Of a stretch of DNA of 64,000 nt, positions 54,116 through 62,299 are shown in pieces. Within the stretch, counting starts at the first letter, position 1. Each line of letters begins with the position of its first letter. Location: positions 99,197 through 163,196 of the forward strand of contig NZ_QJJL01000006.1 of assembly GCF_003201935.1 (NCBI RefSeq), written 5' to 3'. Under the pieces are notes generated by a model. It saw nothing but the letters and a program-made list of their open reading frames with translations. It searched no databases and was not told where the DNA came from. The stretch comes from Loktanella sp. PT4BL. Lineage in GTDB: Bacteria; Pseudomonadota; Alphaproteobacteria; Rhodobacterales; Rhodobacteraceae. Position numbers and translations under genes: made by a program.

Positions 54116-54374
54116 GGGGAAGTAGCGGATCATACGACTCAATAGTAGCTAATTTCGCGAAAGGCAGCTTGTCAAATTGGGGTTTGGTTCGAGCTCATTT
54201 TCCTTCTGTCTGAGGTGCACAGAGACAGAATCGTGACATGCAAACTCGAAGTCTTGAGGGAAATTTCACTTGCTTTGACACCAGATTGGTGCAAATACTC
54301 ACTTATGGCTTTGCCACGGGGTCAGGCTATACGCCGACCGACTTAAGGAATCCTTCGGGGTTCCTTTTGTGTTT
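54116..54374. other. Non-coding gap with terminator and short direct repeat
   Basis: The gap follows integrase 1. A hairpin AAGGAATCC/GGGTTCCTT lies at 54345-54366 followed by TTGTGTTTTT, a good rightward terminator. A 12-nt string GGGTCAGGCTAT at 54056-54067 (end of integrase gene) recurs at 54319-54330, which may be a remnant of a second integrase end. No gene is seen. Confidence 0.5.
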
Positions 54375-54378
54375 TTAG
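54345..54378 (+). terminator. Rho-independent terminator after integrase 1
   Basis: Stem 54345-54353 / 54358-54366 with TTCG loop and one G-T pair, followed by TTGTGTTTTT. It can also act for the leftward DUF3800 gene, whose stop begins at 54375. Confidence 0.8.
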
Positions 54379-55196
54379 AGGTCTTTCCAATTGCCATATT
54401 CGCCATCATAGCAGGAATACTTCACCCCAACGGTTTCATCTTCGTGCTTGAAATCTAACAACATTCTTCGTTCAACCAATTGATTGTAGGCACGGTTTTG
54501 CTTTCCACAGGTAACGTGGCTCACCGGATGGACAATAAGATCCGCCAACTGCAGCAACGGGTTTCCTTTGCCATCGGGCCAGATGACGTTGAGATGTTTG
54601 GTGAATTGTTCGCTCGACAAGGGCCCGTATGACCCCGAATTCTGGGTACAAAATCCCAACCCTGTATTCTTGAGATCCTCGAAGTAGCGCTCCAGCAACC
54701 TGTCCTCTTTCGCCCCGGTGCGCTCATATACTACGTCTAAGCTCCGGCCGTCCTGCATCGCAAGCTTCGCAGCTCGCTCAACTGAGATGTCGAAAGCTGT
54801 CTTGCTCATATCCCAGCGGGTCCCGTCAGGGTATTTGTTAAGATAACGATCTCGATAGCCGGGACGGCAAACTACGCAGGCGTGGGCGATCAGTCGGTCA
54901 TCCAGAACAAGATTGTCCAGATCCACAAAAAACGCCTTTTTCTTTTCCTCGTCCTTTTTTAGGAAACCAAATTTCCCTTTACCCGATCGAATCTTGTTCC
55001 CATGAAGCGAGGGCACATCCCATTTGTTGCAAAATGCCTTCAGATTCTCAGACAGTTCCTCAACGTCCTCAAACGCAACAATGACTCCCCCGAGAGCAAA
55101 ACTTAACTCATGAGCAGGTGAAGAAGCGTTGGTCGCACCCTTGCAGATCGTTCGCGTTCCGAAGTCGTCCATGTAAAAGACGTATTTATTATTCAA
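54375..55196 (-). CDS. DUF3800 domain protein
   Basis: 273 residues from a TTG at 55196, preferred because GAGGTC lies upstream and the first residues then match the family; a GTG at 55286 gives 303 residues. DUF3800 pattern: YVFYMDDFGTRT near the start (YxDDxG in place of the common YxDESG), FALGGVIV, LHGNKIRSGKGKFGFL, and CNPLLQLADLIVHPV-type end (GNPLLQLADLIVHPV). The family is linked to mobile elements and suspected nuclease or phage-defence roles, but no activity is established. It is antiparallel to its neighbours. Confidence 0.8.
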   Translation of the reverse strand: MNNKYVFYMDDFGTRTICKGATNASSPAHELSFALGGVIVAFEDVEELSENLKAFCNKWDVPSLHGNKIRSGKGKFGFLKKDEEKKKAFFVDLDNLVLDDRLIAHACVVCRPGYRDRYLNKYPDGTRWDMSKTAFDISVERAAKLAMQDGRSLDVVYERTGAKEDRLLERYFEDLKNTGLGFCTQNSGSYGPLSSEQFTKHLNVIWPDGKGNPLLQLADLIVHPVSHVTCGKQNRAYNQLVERRMLLDFKHEDETVGVKYSCYDGEYGNWKDL

Positions 55197-55705
55197 GTTG
55201 ACCTCGGAATCTATCGGAGCTCTACAATCTATAGTGGAACAGGTCGATGATGGAAACGTTCCATCCAAAAGAATATGACAACTCACGCCCCGCGCCAGTT
55301 ATGGAAACTACCGCTTACGTATCGCCCTTTCAAAAGCGCCCCCCAATTGCTGACAAAAGCCACCGCTTTTGGAACGATTTTTCCAAAGCCTACATTTGCG
55401 CAAATTGCAGCGAACGTCCTCTTCCCGCCTATCACGACCTCGGGCAGCACCGCCTCAACACCTCCCAAGCACCATCAGATCACCCAACCCTCTAAGGCAC
55501 CAAAAGCACTGCCACCTAATGAGGAAAGCATAACGGTATCAGAATTGGCGATCACTGTTCTTCTTGCTTGGCAAGAGAAGAGAACGGGTTACCCAAACCC
55601 TTATATATTACTTCTTAGATATTAAGAATTATAGCTTATTCCTTACTCATTGCTCCTTACTTATCTCATTAAATCAATATATTATCCTAAAGAAAGACTA
55701 TCCCT
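55197..55705. other. AT-rich gap, 509 nt, possible promoter/replication region
   Basis: The right part (about 55580-55705) is far more A/T-rich than the rest of the window, with TATATTA-type tracts and two imperfect 14-nt repeats CCTTACTCATTGCT/CCTTACTTATCTCA. A rightward frame of 116 residues (55275-55625) rich in Pro and Thr has no ribosome site and is doubtful. The stretch may contain promoters for the operon to its right or a melting region for replication, given the helicase gene downstream. Confidence 0.45.
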
Positions 55706-56539
55706 ATGACAGTATTCATCCGACCCGAGTTCACCCCGGGCACCCTCCCCACCTTTAACGGCTACCACCTCCAGATCTTTGCTTCTGGTCGTGCCAAGGT
55801 CAGCCTCCAGATGCTGACCAACAACAAGAAGAAAGAGTTCTATACCGCCCTCCCCAAACGGGACCGTGACGGGTTGCGGAGACAGAAAGCCCGCTCACTG
55901 ACTGACCTGCCCGATCACTATGCCGCCCTAGATCAGCTTTTGTCCGCCCACCCTGACTCCAAGGTGTTCCGCCTCCATGCCAAAGGCGACAACAACGCCA
56001 CCGCTGACAACGCCCACGTGATTGCCTCCCTAGAGCAAGCGACCCTCTGGCTGGTCATGTCTGGGGTAGTCCACCAGTGGGGACTCACCACGATGCTTGT
56101 CCACGTCCTCCTTCAAGGCAAAGGCAAGCGCAAAGGTGAGGCCAGCATCTTTAACGAGTATGCCCCCACCCAGGACCATGACTGGCAAGACGCGACCTTC
56201 GAGATGGTAGACTATGCCAAGGGCTTGCGTGAGGGATCGGCCAGCACAGCTTTACCAACGGCACCCAAGGCACCTCTATCAAAGGTAGCACCACCCCCAA
56301 GCTATATGATCCCCCAGCCCACACAAAAGGCAGAGCCACGTGTTCAGCCAACCCCTGTGGAGACTGACTATGTGTCCGACGATCCCTGTGACGATCCCAT
56401 CCTCTTTGCAGAGCTCCTCCATGACTCGGAAGAGGAAACCTTCCCCGAGCAGCAAGAGAACCAACCGTGGAAAACCACATCCAAGGGTCAGTCAACGCTC
56501 TATGGCACGGACGGCTTGCGAGCTCAGCTACTCGGGTAA
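55706..56539 (+). CDS. Hypothetical protein of the element
   Basis: 277 residues, no signal or membrane segment. No domain is recognised. The first 150 residues look folded (FNGYHLQIFASGRAKVSLQM, SKVFRLHAKGDNNATADNAH, NEYAPTQDHDWQDATFEMV). The last 110 are low complexity, rich in Pro, Ala, Glu and Asp (ETDYVSDDPCDDPILFAEL), suggesting a disordered acidic tail. It precedes the helicase gene (188 nt apart) and may be a replication or regulatory partner; this is inference. Confidence 0.75.
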   Translation: MTVFIRPEFTPGTLPTFNGYHLQIFASGRAKVSLQMLTNNKKKEFYTALPKRDRDGLRRQKARSLTDLPDHYAALDQLLSAHPDSKVFRLHAKGDNNATADNAHVIASLEQATLWLVMSGVVHQWGLTTMLVHVLLQGKGKRKGEASIFNEYAPTQDHDWQDATFEMVDYAKGLREGSASTALPTAPKAPLSKVAPPPSYMIPQPTQKAEPRVQPTPVETDYVSDDPCDDPILFAELLHDSEEETFPEQQENQPWKTTSKGQSTLYGTDGLRAQLLG

Positions 56540-56726
56540 CTGCAAACCCAGGCTGGTTGGTGGGAATATTTTGGCCAAAAACCCAAAAGCTTCATGGCCT
56601 TATGCGGGAAATGCAGCCAAAACTGTGGGGACGTAAACGCTGCAAACGACTGAATTTCTATCCGCGACAGGGAAATCTGAAGCAACCTGTAGGTGCAGCA
56701 CAGACAATCAAAGGGAACCAAAGTCT

Positions 56727-58547
56727 ATGACCGATGATGAGGCGGCCGATGCCAAGGTACTGTATGAGTGGGCAGGGGTTGCTGGGGTTGAGCTCGATGA
56801 TGACGATCCGGACGTGGCGCTCACAAAGTGGCAGGAAAGTATCTTGGAGCAGCGGGAGGCTGATCTCCAGTCGGGGGTCGCGTGGCATCCGGCAGTGCTG
56901 GCAGCTGATGAGATTGTCGCTAAGAAGCCAAACGCTGCTACTCTACGGGCCAAGATCCAACGAGATGTGTCGAGCTGGTTTGTCCAGACAAACGGAAAGT
57001 TCATCAAGCTGGGCGGCGGCCCCATGCAGTACAGTGAGCTTGAGCTAGCAAAGCTACTACCTCAGATGATTTCCGCCCACTACGAGAATCACCCCAAGAT
57101 CATGAAGGATGCGAACAAGATCAGTTACGCTGCCATGCAGGGCGGAAGTCCTGATCCCCGCATGACCTTTGGTATTTACTCGGGCAAGTCCTACCCGCAG
57201 CCCGGCAACAGCGCCAAGCGGCTCTTCAGAGACGGGCTCTGGGATATTAACCTGTGGCAAGAGCCGTCCTATCGTCACCTACCCCCCAGTCAGAACTTCC
57301 AAGATCAGCCCTGCGCTTTCCAAGACATGCTGACCTTTGCCATCCCAGATGAGACCCAGCGCAATCACTTGCTCGACTGGATATCGTGGTGCCTCCAAAA
57401 TGAAGCACAAAAACCAACGTGGTCCATTCTGCTCTATTCCGAGGAAAAGGGCACAGGTAAGTCGACCATTGGTGAGGTTCTTGAGGCGCTCTTTGGGGCA
57501 GCCAATACAAGCGCTGTGAACGGTATCCGTTCGTTGACCCAGAGGTTTGCCGCTGACGTCCTCAGCAAGAAGCTGATTGTCGCAGAAGAGGTTCACATCA
57601 GCAGCTTTTCTGATGAAGGCAATGCCCTCAAGGATGTCATCACCAATGATCGGGTGACAGTAGAGCCCAAATATCAGGCTTCAGTGACCATTCCCCAGAA
57701 GTCATGCTTCCTCTTCACGACGAACCATAAGCCGCTTTGGCTGGAGGGCGGAGAACGGCGCTACTATGTTATCGAAGTCTCACACGATGGCAGCGCACTC
57801 GGACCGAAGAGTGAGGACTTCAGCGCCTTGGTCGGTCGGGTAAAGGCAGAAATTGCAGACCCTCAAAAGCTGCGTGATCTCTATGCGCGGCTCATGGCCC
57901 GCACCCAAGGTCCAACCTTCCACCCCAAGGAGCTGCGGTTTGCGGACAATGCGACCCCGATCATGCGCGAGTTGCAGGAGACCTCTGGCAATGAGGGGGA
58001 TGAAGTACTTGAGGCACTGTTGTTGGACTACTGCGTCGAGATCATCCCCAGCGCTGACTTCCCCGAACTCATCAGCTTTCTCAGAAGCCGTAATGCCAAT
58101 GCCCTGCGCAATGCACTCGCACGGCTTGGATGGGGAGAACGCCGCCTGCGGGTGAAGGGCAAACAGGTGCGGACTTGGGCCAAGAGAAGCCTCGAGATTG
58201 AGAACCGCCGCATCAGTTCTAACCAACTGGCTGCCCTGTATAAGCCGGATGCGGTTGCCTTGGGCTACACGTGGTTCGACCTCGACTTCTACCTTGAGAA
58301 AACCTGGGGCCATCTGCGCCAAGATCGGCTCAAAAGGCCCTCCAAGCTGGACGATGCCGCGTCAGGGACGACCGCCAACGAGAGTGACAACCCGGACGGC
58401 AAGTTTGGTCCGTTCAATGGCCCCAAGAGCCACCTGCGCTACCAGACTGTGATGTTTGAGCGAGAAGCCCTCGCGAGCAAAGCACAGGAATTGCCGCCTC
58501 ACGCCGATGACGAGAACCCGGACGACGACCTTGACCGTCACTTCTAG
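56727..58547 (+). CDS. Primase/helicase (DUF5906, SF3-like) replication protein
   Basis: 606 residues. An SF3-type helicase core is in the middle: Walker A EEKGTGKSTIGEVLEALFG (GTGKST at 242-247), Walker B-like KKLIVAEEVHI, sensor 1 in CFLFTTNHKPLW, and GGERRYYVIEVSHD. The N-terminal 200 residues show no clear primase catalytic triad by eye. Such proteins replicate satellite phages, plasmids and prophages (NrS-1 type). It is the only replication gene recognised on the element. Confidence 0.88.
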   Translation: MTDDEAADAKVLYEWAGVAGVELDDDDPDVALTKWQESILEQREADLQSGVAWHPAVLAADEIVAKKPNAATLRAKIQRDVSSWFVQTNGKFIKLGGGPMQYSELELAKLLPQMISAHYENHPKIMKDANKISYAAMQGGSPDPRMTFGIYSGKSYPQPGNSAKRLFRDGLWDINLWQEPSYRHLPPSQNFQDQPCAFQDMLTFAIPDETQRNHLLDWISWCLQNEAQKPTWSILLYSEEKGTGKSTIGEVLEALFGAANTSAVNGIRSLTQRFAADVLSKKLIVAEEVHISSFSDEGNALKDVITNDRVTVEPKYQASVTIPQKSCFLFTTNHKPLWLEGGERRYYVIEVSHDGSALGPKSEDFSALVGRVKAEIADPQKLRDLYARLMARTQGPTFHPKELRFADNATPIMRELQETSGNEGDEVLEALLLDYCVEIIPSADFPELISFLRSRNANALRNALARLGWGERRLRVKGKQVRTWAKRSLEIENRRISSNQLAALYKPDAVALGYTWFDLDFYLEKTWGHLRQDRLKRPSKLDDAASGTTANESDNPDGKFGPFNGPKSHLRYQTVMFEREALASKAQELPPHADDENPDDDLDRHF

Positions 58548-58986
58548 AGACGCCCTCGCAAATCAAGTCCGGCAAGACGTCATCAGTGCTGCTCAGTCGA
58601 CCTGCGAAAGTCGTGACTGGGAGACCCTTGGCGTATCCGAAGAAGATTGGTGGCCGCAAACGTACCTGCATCACAGCCAAGAGCTCTCGGACAAGATCGA
58701 GGCCTACGTCCTCATAGCACGCGATGGGGCCAACGGCTGCCTTGAGCTGGGCCATGACGACAACCCTCAGCGCGTCTTCTGGCGTGAGCACCGTCAAAAG
58801 GTCTACCAGTTGATTGCTTGGGCGCTGGCAGGCGATATCCCGCGTCGTGGGCTCGTGGTGCGCCACAAGTGCGACAACCACCTCTGTATCCACCCCCTGC
58901 ACCTCGAGGTGGGCACCCAATCTGCCAACCTTGTGGACCAACGGCGGACAGGTGCTCGGCGGCTGAAGTGGCCAGGTGGGCGATAG
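58507..58986 (+). CDS. HNH endonuclease
   Basis: 159 residues from the ATG at 58507; the frame is open from 58456 and a TTG at 58531 is a further option, none with a strong ribosome site. The HNH core is RGLVVRHKCDNHLCIHPLHL: His, then CxxHxC (CDNHLC), then HPLHL with Asn replaced by His at the second position. It overlaps the helicase gene and is read in another frame. It is probably a homing-type or phage packaging-type nuclease. Confidence 0.85.
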   Translation: MTRTRTTTLTVTSRDALANQVRQDVISAAQSTCESRDWETLGVSEEDWWPQTYLHHSQELSDKIEAYVLIARDGANGCLELGHDDNPQRVFWREHRQKVYQLIAWALAGDIPRRGLVVRHKCDNHLCIHPLHLEVGTQSANLVDQRRTGARRLKWPGGR

Positions 58987-59001
58987 TTTGTCGCTGTCTT
59001 G

Positions 59002-59114
59002 CTGTCACACTGTCACAGGTAGGGTTAAGGCACTGATCTGACGCCTCTTTCCCGAGACAGTCGTCCTGTCACAGTGTGGGTTTGTGCTGTCACAGGGCAA
59101 CTTTGCTGTCACAG
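59002..59114. repeat. Cluster of five CTGTCACA motifs
   Basis: CTGTCACA occurs at 59002, 59010, 59066, 59087 and 59106; the last four extend to the 9-nt palindrome CTGTCACAG. The same palindrome, as CTGTGACAG, precedes integrase 1. The cluster lies in the 193-nt gap between the HNH gene and the small membrane gene. It may be a repressor operator array or iteron-type origin; GACAG-TCGTC-CTGTC at 59056-59070 adds an inverted pair. Confidence 0.7.
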
Positions 59115-59179
59115 CTCCGCCCCAAAAACTGAGCAAACCTTCGCATCTATACAAAGAAACCCTTCATGGAGATGTATAG

Positions 59180-59416
59180 ATGTTTACACCCTTTTTGCTG
59201 CTTATGGCGGCGGGGGTCGGCTTCCGGCTGACCTTATCGTGGATATTGAGGAAGAGGTTTGGCCTCGACCTTGCGATCCCCCAAGCCCTTGCCGGGGCGC
59301 TGCTTGTCTTGGCCTGTTTGCCAAGCTGGCTTCAACCCATCCCTTTGCCGATCCCGCTTGGTGTGGCTCTTGGGGTGGTGCTGCCTGACCTTCTGCTGAC
59401 GCGGAGGGGGCTATGA
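59180..59416 (+). CDS. Small membrane protein of the element
   Basis: 78 residues with two or three hydrophobic segments (MFTPFLLLMAAGVGFRLTLS and ALAGALLVLACLPSWLQPI, then GVALGVVLPDLLL). A ribosome site GGAGATG lies 9 nt before the ATG. The size and layout are like phage holins or small inner-membrane proteins, but the function is unknown. The stop overlaps the next gene by 4 nt. Confidence 0.7.
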   Translation: MFTPFLLLMAAGVGFRLTLSWILRKRFGLDLAIPQALAGALLVLACLPSWLQPIPLPIPLGVALGVVLPDLLLTRRGL

Positions 59417-59628
59417 CAGACTGGCACCTCAAAGAAGACGACGTGGTTGTCTTACGACCCCTTGATGACATTCCCGAGCACCTTTTCCAGGTCTGGGAAG
59501 TTTTTGACGATTGCATCACCGGCTACTCGCTGACGGGACCTCTCGAAGGTGTCTACGGCGAGCCCGGACTGGAGCTGATCCTACGGGTCCACTCGCGCAG
59601 CACCGGAGGCGATCAGGGAAGGGGTTAA
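59413..59628 (+). CDS. Small acidic hypothetical protein
   Basis: 71 residues (MTDWHLKEDDVVVLRPLDDI and on), acidic, without a known domain. It is coupled to the membrane gene by an ATGA overlap. The EDDVVVLRPLDD and VWEVFDDCITGYSLTGPLEG stretches suggest a small beta-rich fold. Confidence 0.65.
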   Translation: MTDWHLKEDDVVVLRPLDDIPEHLFQVWEVFDDCITGYSLTGPLEGVYGEPGLELILRVHSRSTGGDQGRG

Positions 59629-59679
59629 ACCCAGCCCCCTGTTGATTCCGTTCACAAAAACTCAATCCAACACACAAAC

Positions 59680-59695
59680 CGGGGCTTTTGCCCCG
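59680..59695 (+). promoter_or_regulatory. Stem-loop before integrase 2 ribosome site
   Basis: CGGGGC-TTTT-GCCCCG, directly before the Shine-Dalgarno TAGGAGA of integrase 2. It could end transcription from upstream or limit translation of the integrase. Confidence 0.55.
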
Positions 59696-59707
59696 CTAGG
59701 AGACGTC

Positions 59708-60952
59708 ATGTCTACACAAATTAAGTATGCCTACAGGCGGCATAACACATGGATCTACCGCCGCACCTACCCCGTCCACTTGCAGGAAATACTGGGATCG
59801 TCGCTCAAGCGGTCCCTGCATACCGCCGATGCCAAAGTTGCTGCCAAGCGGGTGGCAGAACTCAACACTACCTTCGATGCGATCGTGCAGGAAGCGGAGG
59901 CCAAGCTGGCTGCGGGGGCAACAAGTGGCGAGCCACCACAACTTGCCATTGCCGTCCCTCGGTACCAGCGCGCTCGCCTCTTGGGGGAAGAACAGGTGCA
60001 GGAGGTTGCTGCTGTCTACTTGGCAGAGGCTTCCAATCGCCTGCGTCCGGGCAGCTACAAGTCAGTCCGCTTTGCCTTAGAGTTGCTGATCTCGCATGTG
60101 GGGGACCGCAAGCTGGGCGACCTCAACGATACCTTAGGCAAAGAAGTGTTAGGGTATGTTGCGCGGCTGTCTCCCAACATCAGGAAGTACAGCCAAGCGC
60201 AGGGGGCATCTCTGGCAGAGCTGGCAGCTTTGTCGGAGGAGTACGAGGAGGTATCCCTGACAGCCCAAACCCAAAGGCGTATCTGGCGGCAGTTGCAGCA
60301 GTTCTTGGATTGGTGTGTTCGGTCAGGAACCTTGGAAGCAAATCCCTGGGGCGGGCTTCTGGTGAAGGAAAGGCCAGAGGTCCGATCGCACAGGGTCCTG
60401 ACTGATGCTCAGGCCTCTCTCCTACTCAACACTAACGACAGGGTGCTTCACAGCGCCCTTCTTTTTTGCCTGCTGACAGGAATGCGGTCGGGGGAGGCCT
60501 GTGGGCTCTTGTCGGAGGACATCAGTACCAAAGGCAACCTTGGGCGGTTCGTGCAGATCAGGCCCAACCACCTGCGGCCACTCAAGTCTAAGGCGGCAGA
60601 GAGGGTGGTGCCGCTGCATCCTGTGCTGGAGCAACTCTTGGACCAACGACTGCCATCGCAAGGGCGGCTCTTTCCCTCCCTAACGGTGGATCGGGTGGTC
60701 AAGCGCTATGCCTACCTCAGGGCGGTGCACAGGGACCTGCATGGCACGGTGTTCCACTCCACCCGCAAGTGGTTCATCACCCAGTGTGAGCGCACAGGTG
60801 TCCCTGAGCACTTCACCGCCAGCCTTGTCGGCCATCAGTCAGCCCGCTCCGAGAACAAGCTCACCTACGGGCTCTACTCTGCTGGCATCAGTGACACCCA
60901 AAAGCGGGAGATCATTGATCAGATCAGGTTGCCTGTGGGGGTGGTGCTATGA
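59708..60952 (+). CDS. Tyrosine recombinase/integrase, copy 2
   Basis: 414 residues from the ATG at 59708 with TAGGAGA upstream. The N-terminal segment (IKYAYRRHNTWIYRRTYPVH) is again of DUF6538 type. Catalytic residues: Arg260 in TGMRSGEACGLL, H350-x-x-R353 in VFHSTRKWFI, GHQSARSENKLTYGLYSAG with His and Tyr. It is clearly different from integrase 1 in the catalytic block, so the two are not a recent duplication. It may excise a second nested element or set direction of recombination. Confidence 0.94.
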   Translation: MSTQIKYAYRRHNTWIYRRTYPVHLQEILGSSLKRSLHTADAKVAAKRVAELNTTFDAIVQEAEAKLAAGATSGEPPQLAIAVPRYQRARLLGEEQVQEVAAVYLAEASNRLRPGSYKSVRFALELLISHVGDRKLGDLNDTLGKEVLGYVARLSPNIRKYSQAQGASLAELAALSEEYEEVSLTAQTQRRIWRQLQQFLDWCVRSGTLEANPWGGLLVKERPEVRSHRVLTDAQASLLLNTNDRVLHSALLFCLLTGMRSGEACGLLSEDISTKGNLGRFVQIRPNHLRPLKSKAAERVVPLHPVLEQLLDQRLPSQGRLFPSLTVDRVVKRYAYLRAVHRDLHGTVFHSTRKWFITQCERTGVPEHFTASLVGHQSARSENKLTYGLYSAGISDTQKREIIDQIRLPVGVVL

Positions 60953-61131
60953 GCGCCTCGCGTATCCCTGACATCGAGGCCTTTGAGGAACGGGCTGCCA
61001 TTGCTGAGTACGATGGGGGGCTAACAAGGCTGCAGGCTGAATCCCTTGCCGCACAAGAGCAGGGCTTTGCCTCGGCTGGGGAATACTGGCGGTGGTTGGC
61101 TGACTATGTGGTCAAGCGAGGGCTTGGCTGA
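60949..61131 (+). CDS. Small protein coupled to integrase 2
   Basis: 60 residues with ATGA overlap to integrase 2. Sequence FEERAAIAEYDGGLTRLQAE and AGEYWRWLADYVVKRGLG; the first part resembles short segments often found at the ends of phage-element replication or integrase operons. Likely a small DNA-binding or accessory protein; function unknown. Confidence 0.6.
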   Translation: MSASRIPDIEAFEERAAIAEYDGGLTRLQAESLAAQEQGFASAGEYWRWLADYVVKRGLG

Positions 61132-61445
61132 GCCTCAAAACGATACTCCCGTCCGGCTGCCCTTCGCGGGTGGTCGGGCGGGGGCGAAGGGGGTGGTTAT
61201 TTTTTTGGAAAGAAAGTTGCTGTCAAGCAAGGCCAGACTGCAAAGTGGATATAAGTCAGGTCATGATTACATCAATCTCCACATATTCAACGGTGTAAAG
61301 ACTACCTAACGGGTGATGACTTGGCATGCACCGCCAAGCGTAACAGTCATCTTTTCGACAAAAACATTCAACATTTGACATATATCAAAACCTTCCTCTT
61401 CTTCCCGCCGTTTCCTTGTACGAGAAACAGAAAATGGAGATGACG
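61132..61445. other. Non-coding gap with hairpin and FNR-like box
   Basis: An imperfect terminator-like hairpin is at 61160-61191 (CCCTTCGC/GCGAAGGG), with seven T at 61200-61206. An FNR/CRP-type box lies at 61375-61388. No gene of convincing length is seen. The gap may include the right end of the element. Confidence 0.5.
61375..61388. promoter_or_regulatory. FNR/FnrL-like box
   Basis: TTGAC-ATAT-ATCAA, one base from the consensus TTGAT-N4-ATCAA and within the looser FnrL pattern of Rhodobacter relatives. It is centred about 64 nt before the start of the first GQ-rich gene. It also contains a TTGACA that could be a -35 element. Confidence 0.6.
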
Positions 61446-62225
61446 ATGTACTTGATGAAAACACTAAAATCTTCGGTAGCATTAGCTGCGGCTGTATTGC
61501 TTACGGGGGTTGCCGCCAGTAACTTCAACGGCCTGTCTATGGCAGCAATGGCACAAGAGGCCTCTGGCGGTCCGGACAACGGCCAAGGCAATCAAGGCGG
61601 TCAGGGTCAGGGCGGGCAAGGTGCGCAATCCGGCCAGGGCAATCAAGGCGGATCTGGCGCTGGACAAGGCGGACCGGATGTAACGTCCGATGGCCAAGGG
61701 CCACAGGCCGGTAACCCCTCTGATACCAATTCTGGCGGTGGCAAGCCCGCTTGGGCGCAAGAAGGTATCCCTGAAGTAGAACTGGGGCGTCTCAGCGTTG
61801 CACGTTCGCCCGATCAGGTGCTCGAGAGGTCCCTCGAAGAAGCACTTTCGACTTGGGATGCAGCGACAATGGAAGCTTTCTACAGTCTTCCACTGGATAG
61901 CTCTGACCCTGACGCGACAACGATCCTGACTGAACTCAGCCTGAATTGGGACAATCTGACAATCTACGACTCGCCCCTTCAGAACCTCGCATTGATGAAG
62001 GACATCCTTGATGATGGTGATAGTCAGTTGGATGTAAACAACGATACTGACGTCCTGATGGCCGTATTCCTTGGCGTTGCCTCTGATAAGGTATTGCCCA
62101 TTTCAACAGACACAGTAATCGCCGTCACAACGATCCTCGGTTACCCGATTACGGGCGATGATGCAGAGGACTTGGCTGAGGACGCTGAAGCAGTTCGCAT
62201 CGCCGTTCTTGCTGGTCACGGTTGA
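61446..62225 (+). CDS. Secreted Gly/Gln-rich protein, paralog 1
   Basis: 259 residues from the ATG at 61446 with GGAG upstream. The signal peptide (MYLMKTLKSSVALAAAVLLT and on, ending SMAAMA-QE) is followed by a low-complexity Gly/Gln/Asn stretch of about 70 residues, then a conserved 155-residue domain starting KPAWAQEGIPEVELGRLSVA and ending IAVLAGHG. The domain recurs in the next gene. No known family is recognised. Likely exported and perhaps surface-linked. Confidence 0.82.
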   Translation: MYLMKTLKSSVALAAAVLLTGVAASNFNGLSMAAMAQEASGGPDNGQGNQGGQGQGGQGAQSGQGNQGGSGAGQGGPDVTSDGQGPQAGNPSDTNSGGGKPAWAQEGIPEVELGRLSVARSPDQVLERSLEEALSTWDAATMEAFYSLPLDSSDPDATTILTELSLNWDNLTIYDSPLQNLALMKDILDDGDSQLDVNNDTDVLMAVFLGVASDKVLPISTDTVIAVTTILGYPITGDDAEDLAEDAEAVRIAVLAGHG

Positions 62226-62234
62226 TCTCACTGA

Positions 62235-62266
62235 GTTGCCCGTTGGACACCAATCTAGCGGGCAAC
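62235..62266 (+). terminator. Hairpin between the two GQ-rich genes
   Basis: GTTGCCCG (62235-62242) and CGGGCAAC (62259-62266) form an 8-bp stem, with an inner TTGG/CCAA. It lies 9 nt past the first gene's stop, with TTTTT at 62282-62286. It may partly end transcription or protect the first gene's mRNA. Confidence 0.5.
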
Positions 62267-62299
62267 GTATTACGACGGATATTTTTGAGGAGGTTCGCA

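Larger units (their letters stand above)
52646..61300. mobile_element. Integrative element at tRNA-Leu (right end not resolved)
   Basis: The region from the tRNA 3' end carries two tyrosine recombinases, a DUF3800 protein, an SF3-type primase/helicase, an HNH nuclease and several small genes of phage style. No capsid, tail, terminase or conjugation genes are seen. No duplicate of the tRNA-Leu 3' end (about 20 nt) is found by eye up to 64000, so the true right attachment site may lie past the window or be degenerate; 61300 is a guess. Confidence 0.65.

Noticed and set aside
54056..54330. Integrase attachment repeat from GGGTCAGGCTAT at 54056 and 54319
   Set aside because: The repeat is 12 nt, one copy is inside the integrase coding end, and neither matches the tRNA-Leu end; more likely a remnant or chance.
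55275..55625. Rightward 116-codon frame in the AT-rich gap
   Set aside because: Pro/Thr-rich, no ribosome site, and ends in the A/T-rich tract; not enough to call a gene.
59056..59070. Rho-independent terminator from GACAG-TCGTC-CTGTC
   Set aside because: Five-base arms without a following T-run; better read as part of the CTGTNACAG cluster.
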